Positions 59,003 through 64,000 of a stretch of DNA of 64,000 nt are shown here, piece after piece (the stretch's first letter is position 1; each line of letters opens with the position of its first letter). Position numbers and translations under genes: made by a program. The notes below the pieces were generated by a model that was given only the letters and a program-made list of their open reading frames with translations, had not been told where the DNA came from and made no database searches. The DNA comes from Cerasicoccus maritimus (GTDB lineage Bacteria; Verrucomicrobiota; Verrucomicrobiia; Opitutales; Cerasicoccaceae): positions 62,001 to 126,000 of the forward strand of contig JAVDPD010000014.1 of the NCBI GenBank assembly GCA_031296935.1, in the 5' to 3' direction.

Positions 59003-59968
59003 TTAGTTGGTTAGCTCAGCGATAGTCGACTCTACCGCCATTGCAGGCAGCGGGTAATACCCATCCTTAGCCACCACAGCCTGTCCCTCTTTGGAGAGAA
59101 CAAATTTCACGAACTCCAGGGTTAGCGGATCGAGCGGCTGATTCGGAGCCTTGTTGACATAAACATAGAGCAAACGGGCCAACGGGTAGTCGCCGGTGAG
59201 GCAATTTTCCGCGGTCGGCTCGAAGAGCGCGCCATCGTCGTCAGCGAGGGAGATCGCCTTCACTCCAGAGGTCTTGTAGCCGATGCCGGAGTAGCCGATG
59301 CTGTAAAGATCGCTGGCTACGCCTTGCACCACGGCAGACGAACCGGGCTGCTCCTTGACGGTCGAGCGGTAGTCACCGCCGCCGAGGGCGACCTTCTTGA
59401 AGAAGCCATAGGTGCCGGAGGCGCTGTTGCGACCGTAGAGGCTCACTGGACGGCTGGCCCAGTCGCCTTTAAGGTCAAGTTGGCCCCAAGTGTTGATCGG
59501 AGAGCCACCACGTTTGTAGGTGCTGGAGAAAAGGCTGTCGACCTCTTCGAGAGTCAGGCCATCGATAGGGTTGTCCTTGTTCACAAAAACCGCGAGGGCG
59601 TCGAGCGCGACCGGGACAGCGGTCGGCTTGTAGCCAAACTTGGCCTCGAACTTGTCGATTTCCTCAGCCTTCATCATACGGCTCATCGGGCCGAGCTGGG
59701 AAGCGCCTTCGATCAGGGCGGGTGGGGCGGTCGAGGAGCCCTTGCTCTCCACCTGCGTATTCACGTTCGGGTAGAGCGTGTTAAACTGCTCGGTCCACAG
59801 CGTCATCATGTTGGCCAGGGTGTCCGAGCCAACGGAGTTCAAATTACCCGAAACACCGCTAACCTTTTGGTAAGTCGGCAGATCCGGATCAAGCATGTCA
59901 GATGCGCTGGCGAACGGGGCAACAGTTGCCGCCAAGCCGAGGGCGAGGGTTGTCAAAATGCGATTCAT
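59003..59968 (-). CDS. pstS: Periplasmic phosphate-binding protein PstS
   Basis: The 321-residue protein has a signal peptide ([15 protein letters not shown]). Phosphate ligands are in the family loops [25 protein letters not shown], and [12 protein letters not shown]. It captures phosphate and presents it to PstCA. It is the first gene of the operon. A good Shine-Dalgarno (GAGG) lies before the ATG at 59968, and Pho-box-like repeats are 60-95 bases upstream. Confidence 0.95.
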   Translation of the reverse strand: MNRILTTLALGLAATVAPFASASDMLDPDLPTYQKVSGVSGNLNSVGSDTLANMMTLWTEQFNTLYPNVNTQVESKGSSTAPPALIEGASQLGPMSRMMKAEEIDKFEAKFGYKPTAVPVALDALAVFVNKDNPIDGLTLEEVDSLFSSTYKRGGSPINTWGQLDLKGDWASRPVSLYGRNSASGTYGFFKKVALGGGDYRSTVKEQPGSSAVVQGVASDLYSIGYSGIGYKTSGVKAISLADDDGALFEPTAENCLTGDYPLARLLYVYVNKAPNQPLDPLTLEFVKFVLSKEGQAVVAKDGYYPLPAMAVESTIAELTN

Positions 59969-60025
59969 GAGGCCTCGATTTCCTGAACTTTGCCATCCTT
60001 GGGCAAGGTAAATGGCGGTCGATTT

Positions 60026-60063
60026 CGTAACATTTCTGCGCCTTTTGTTACGGTTGTGTTACG
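60026..60063 (-). promoter_or_regulatory. Pho-box-like repeats upstream of pstS
   Basis: On the minus strand CGTAACA occurs twice as a direct repeat with an 11-bp period (60057-60063 and 60046-60052), the spacing of PhoB/PhoP half-sites. A third, inverted copy is at 60026-60032. The half-site GTAACA is closer to the TTAACA-type box than to the E. coli CTGTCAT. Control of pstS by phosphate starvation is expected for this operon; binding is inference. Confidence 0.5.
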
Positions 60064-60107
60064 AGAATGACCTGAAGCCCTCTGTTTACGTTCTGAATTG
60101 TAACAAA

Positions 60108-61382
<1,275 letters not shown>

Positions 61383-61486
61383 GGGATTATCCGGTTCTGA
61401 AATTAGGACCAAAACCGTTCATAGGGAGCTACGCGCAAATGAACAGCGAAAACTACAGGAAACTGCCGTCAAAGGCCCACATCGGG

Positions 61487-61966
61487 CTAATCAATGTGCA
61501 TGGACATGATGTACAGCTCTCGCCCGGCCAGCACCACCGTCTCAATTTTACTCCAGCCACGCCCTTCGTAATTATAATTGGCGTGCAACACGGGGAAGAA
61601 CGTGTAAATGCGGTGGTAACCAAAGTGCTTGGCGGTCTCAAGCAGCTTGCGCAGGAGCAAGGCCTTTACGTCCTCAGCCCGCTCGTTATCTGTAGCAAAG
61701 AGGCCAGTCACCCAAGGCGCATCAAAGCGTTGAAGCTCCGGGCAAAAAGGCTGACGGTCGAGCGATCCAGCCCCGACGAGCTCACCCTGCCGATGCGCCA
61801 CGTAAGCCAGTGGCAGAGTGCTGTAATTTGCACGCTCACAGGACACATCCCACCATCCGCTGAAACTGTCGGGCGTCCACAGGCGGCCCCATTCATCAGA
61901 AAACCAGTTAGCAACGGGAGCGATGTGCTCCGGGTGATCGGCCAGATAGCTGATCTGAATCGGCAT
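61487..61966 (-). CDS. GNAT-family N-acetyltransferase
   Basis: The 159-residue protein has the GNAT core: LAYVAHRQGELVGAGSLD (strands 2-4), APWVTGLFATDNERAEDVKALLL (acetyl-CoA region, degenerate Q/RxxGxG/A) and HRIYTFFPVLHANY near the end. The substrate is unknown. It is seven bases downstream of the STAS-domain gene and probably co-transcribed with it. Confidence 0.8.
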   Translation of the reverse strand: MPIQISYLADHPEHIAPVANWFSDEWGRLWTPDSFSGWWDVSCERANYSTLPLAYVAHRQGELVGAGSLDRQPFCPELQRFDAPWVTGLFATDNERAEDVKALLLRKLLETAKHFGYHRIYTFFPVLHANYNYEGRGWSKIETVVLAGRELYIMSMHID

Positions 61967-61973
61967 ACTGGCG

Positions 61974-62288
61974 TCAATTCGTCTTGGCCAAGCCCAGGGC
62001 GTCCCACAAGCCCGCCATCTTGAAGACCTTTTTTACGTCGGGCTGAATGTTGATGATGCTGAAGCCATCGCGCGCTTTAGCTCGGTTCACCGTCAAAACA
62101 ACGCGCAGAAAAGACGAGGCGACAAACGTCACGCTGGCCAAATCGAATACAATTGGGCCTTCGCTCTCTTCAACAACCGCCATGAGGTCGTCACTCATGG
62201 CACCGCAAGCGGCTGCATGGAGTTGCCCCTGAAAAATGAACAGCTGGCCTGATTCAGTAGACTCAACGGAAAAGTGCTCGGTAGACAT
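61974..62288 (-). CDS. STAS-domain protein (anti-sigma antagonist-like)
   Basis: The 104-residue protein is a single STAS domain. IVFDLASVTFVASSFLRVVL is the strand and phosphorylation loop where SpoIIAA-type antagonists have D-S-S-G. Here FVASSFLR keeps the serines, so phosphorylation control is possible. The partner kinase/anti-sigma factor is not in the window. The gene overlaps nothing and leads into the GNAT gene. Confidence 0.8.
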   Translation of the reverse strand: MSTEHFSVESTESGQLFIFQGQLHAAACGAMSDDLMAVVEESEGPIVFDLASVTFVASSFLRVVLTVNRAKARDGFSIINIQPDVKKVFKMAGLWDALGLAKTN

Positions 62289-62367
62289 AACGGTAGGTGA
62301 GATTTAGTCGCTCCCCAATTAGGATGGCAATGGTAAATCAAACGCTGAGTAGCAAAAACAACGCCCT

Positions 62368-64000
62368 TTAGCTGCGTGGCTCACCGGCGGGGGTGGCGGC
62401 CAGAGCCTGTGCCTTGTCTGTATTGGTCAAGGCAATCCAGTCGGCCATGATCCGCAAGCCTTCGCGCAGTTGGATGTCGAAACGAGCTTGCTTTTCGGCG
62501 TCTTCCTCAGCTTCTGCCACCTCGGTTTCGCCAAGTTTGGCGGCTTGCTCGGCCATCAACTCGTCGTGCTCGCGATTCTGTTCCTCTGTCACGTCGAGAA
62601 GCACCTCGTCGGAGTCAAAGTTCAGGCTCTCAGCCAGCTGGTCGTATTCGGCTTCCATATTATCACGAAAATCATTGTCCGAAGCGCGACGCGCACGGCG
62701 CTCATCCAAGTTCAGGGAGAACTCTTTTTGCTCCTGTCTGGCCTTCACCCAGTCGATGTTCTGCTGTAGGTAAGCAAACTCTTCCATCGCATCTTGGCGC
62801 TCGGCGCTGCGCTTCTTGAGTGAATCGACAATGGCTTGGTTCACGAGCACATCCTCGACATGAGAGTTGTCGTAATTCCACTCCAGCGAGTCGATGGAGT
62901 CCCAAGCCAGCGCATGCGGAAACTCACCCTCGCCAATGGCCAGGAATTTGTTCACCGACGGTAGCACGATGTCGGACTTAACGCCTTCGATCTGAGTGGA
63001 AGAGCCATCGGGCAAGTAATACTTCTGCACGGTGACCTTGGCAGCGCCCTTGCGCGGACGCAGCGAGGTGAACCAGTTACCGCCGCGATTCATGTCGAAC
63101 ACCGCCTGAACAGTGCCTTTGCCGTGAGTCAATTCGTCACCAACGATCAATGCGCGCTGGTGGTTCTTCAGCGCTCCCGCAGTGATTTCAGACGCCGAGG
63201 CGCTGAAGCGTGATACAAGCACCATGAGCGGGCCGTCCCAAGCGACCTTCGGGTCGTCATCCAGGAATTCTTGCACTTGGCCTACATAATCGCGCACCTG
63301 CACCACCGGGCCAACCGGAATAAAGAGACCTGTCAGGCGGATGGCCTCGGAGAGTAGCCCGCCACCATTGGCGCGGAGGTCGAGCACGATGCCTTCGATG
63401 TGCATGGCCTTGAGCTTGTTGATCAGCTCCTCTACGTCTTCCGTCGTGCTGTTGTAGCCTGAACCTGGCTCACCCGACCCATAGAAGGCGGGCAGATCAA
63501 TCACGCCAATCAGGACGGTTTGGCCATCCGCAGGAACTTCGAAAATCTCGGCCTTGGCCAGCTTGGCGGTCAGCTTGATTTCGTCGCGCACCAGCTTAAT
63601 CTCCTTGCGGACGGACGGGTCGCCGTCGCCTGGGCGGATTTTCAGGCGGACAATACTACCTTTTTTGCCGCGAATCATTTTAACAATCTTGCTCAGCTTC
63701 ATGCCGATCACATCGACTATTTCGCCATCATCTCCTTGCCCTACGCCAACAATCTGGTCTTCGGGTTTGAGTTTTCCGCTACGCTCAGCGGGCCCCCCGG
63801 GAAGGAGCTCGCGGATCGTGCAGTAGCCGTCGTTGTCAGAAAGTACAGCGCCTATGCCGACCAAAGAGTTGCGCATGGCGATCGAGAATTCTTCCAGCGT
63901 ATCCGCCGACATGAAGGTCGAATGCGGATCGTACTGGTGGGTCAGCGCGGTCAGGAAGGTTTCCTGCACATCGTTGGCTTCGACTTCCTGAATCCATTTC
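62368..64000 (-). CDS. Tail-specific protease Prc (C-terminal processing peptidase), partial
   Basis: Cut by the window edge: the frame continues open to base 64000 (WIQEVEANDV), so the N-terminus is missing. What remains has a PDZ domain (IGAVLSDNDGYCTI, then GLLPGGPAE-like) and the S41 catalytic domain with GLVLDLRANGG-like strands, catalytic Ser in SRFSASASE and Lys in HGKGTVQ. A C-terminal DUF3340-like region (about the last 150 residues, ERQDAMEEFAYLQQNID) matches Prc/Tsp. These periplasmic proteases degrade tagged or misfolded proteins. Confidence 0.92.
   Translation of the reverse strand, partial: KWIQEVEANDVQETFLTALTHQYDPHSTFMSADTLEEFSIAMRNSLVGIGAVLSDNDGYCTIRELLPGGPAERSGKLKPEDQIVGVGQGDDGEIVDVIGMKLSKIVKMIRGKKGSIVRLKIRPGDGDPSVRKEIKLVRDEIKLTAKLAKAEIFEVPADGQTVLIGVIDLPAFYGSGEPGSGYNSTTEDVEELINKLKAMHIEGIVLDLRANGGGLLSEAIRLTGLFIPVGPVVQVRDYVGQVQEFLDDDPKVAWDGPLMVLVSRFSASASEITAGALKNHQRALIVGDELTHGKGTVQAVFDMNRGGNWFTSLRPRKGAAKVTVQKYYLPDGSSTQIEGVKSDIVLPSVNKFLAIGEGEFPHALAWDSIDSLEWNYDNSHVEDVLVNQAIVDSLKKRSAERQDAMEEFAYLQQNIDWVKARQEQKEFSLNLDERRARRASDNDFRDNMEAEYDQLAESLNFDSDEVLLDVTEEQNREHDELMAEQAAKLGETEVAEAEEDAEKQARFDIQLREGLRIMADWIALTNTDKAQALAATPAGEPRS

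Overview
The window is about 64 kb of a moderately GC-rich bacterial chromosome. It is most probably from a Verrucomicrobiota member of the Opitutae (Opitutales/Puniceicoccales) type. The main clues are a Verru_Chthon cassette protein A gene, a PEP-CTERM sorting-domain protein, several pseudopilin-like proteins with GFALV/FTLIEL leaders, a formylglycine sulfatase beside a heparinase-like lyase, and oversized PstA/PstC permeases. There are no rRNA genes. One tRNA (CAT anticodon, tRNA-Ile2-like) is present. Taxonomy and product names come from motif recognition only; no search was run.

Layout. 1-5.0 kb: RRM RNA-binding protein, a GINT1-like propeller protein, an MBL-fold hydrolase, a DEDDy exonuclease, cyclophilin and a MenH-like hydrolase. 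5.0-10.3 kb: an AT-rich accessory patch with a C39-like membrane protease, two small unknown genes enclosed by a duplicated gene 3' end, and a toxin-antitoxin pair; thiG lies inside it. 10.3-13.6 kb: VOC protein, thiH, a membrane-anchored unknown, thiS, a PLD-family protein. 13.6-23.5 kb: TPR lipoprotein, FmdB-type zinc ribbon, YfhO-like membrane protein, A-type Fe-S carrier, Verru_Chthon A with an overlapping partner, M16 peptidase. 23.5-29.2 kb: two divergent S26-like proteins, a NarL-type regulator with a clear promoter, a pseudopilin, a PEP-CTERM protein, then about 1 kb of non-coding DNA rich in inverted repeats.

29.4-33.8 kb: HIT protein and the conserved phoH-pgpH-ybeY cluster. 33.8-44.8 kb: two response regulators whose NtrC-like AAA+ domains have lost their ATPase residues, a GspE/PilB ATPase, a methyltransferase on the other strand, and four pseudopilin or secreted proteins. 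This looks like a pilus/secretion locus with its own non-canonical regulators. 44.9-48.2 kb: sulfatase plus heparinase-like lyase. 48.3-51.7 kb: a compact accessory region with a duplicated cupin 3' end, a PIN-like protein, the cupin gene, a 23-bp phased tandem array, a REP-like inverted repeat, a dead IS1182-like transposase and the tRNA. 51.7-64 kb: Dus, the pst-phoU operon with an internal terminator, serS, GNAT, STAS and a truncated tail-specific protease.

The most unusual signal is that in two unrelated places (6.3-8.3 kb and 49.3-50.6 kb) the last 26-28 codons of a gene are repeated downstream of it in the same orientation, with one or two unrelated small genes in between. This is the geometry left when a small element integrates at a gene's 3' end, but no integrase is present. 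The second candidate system is the pair of pseudo-ATPase NtrC-like regulators next to the PilB-type ATPase. The third is the 23-bp array.
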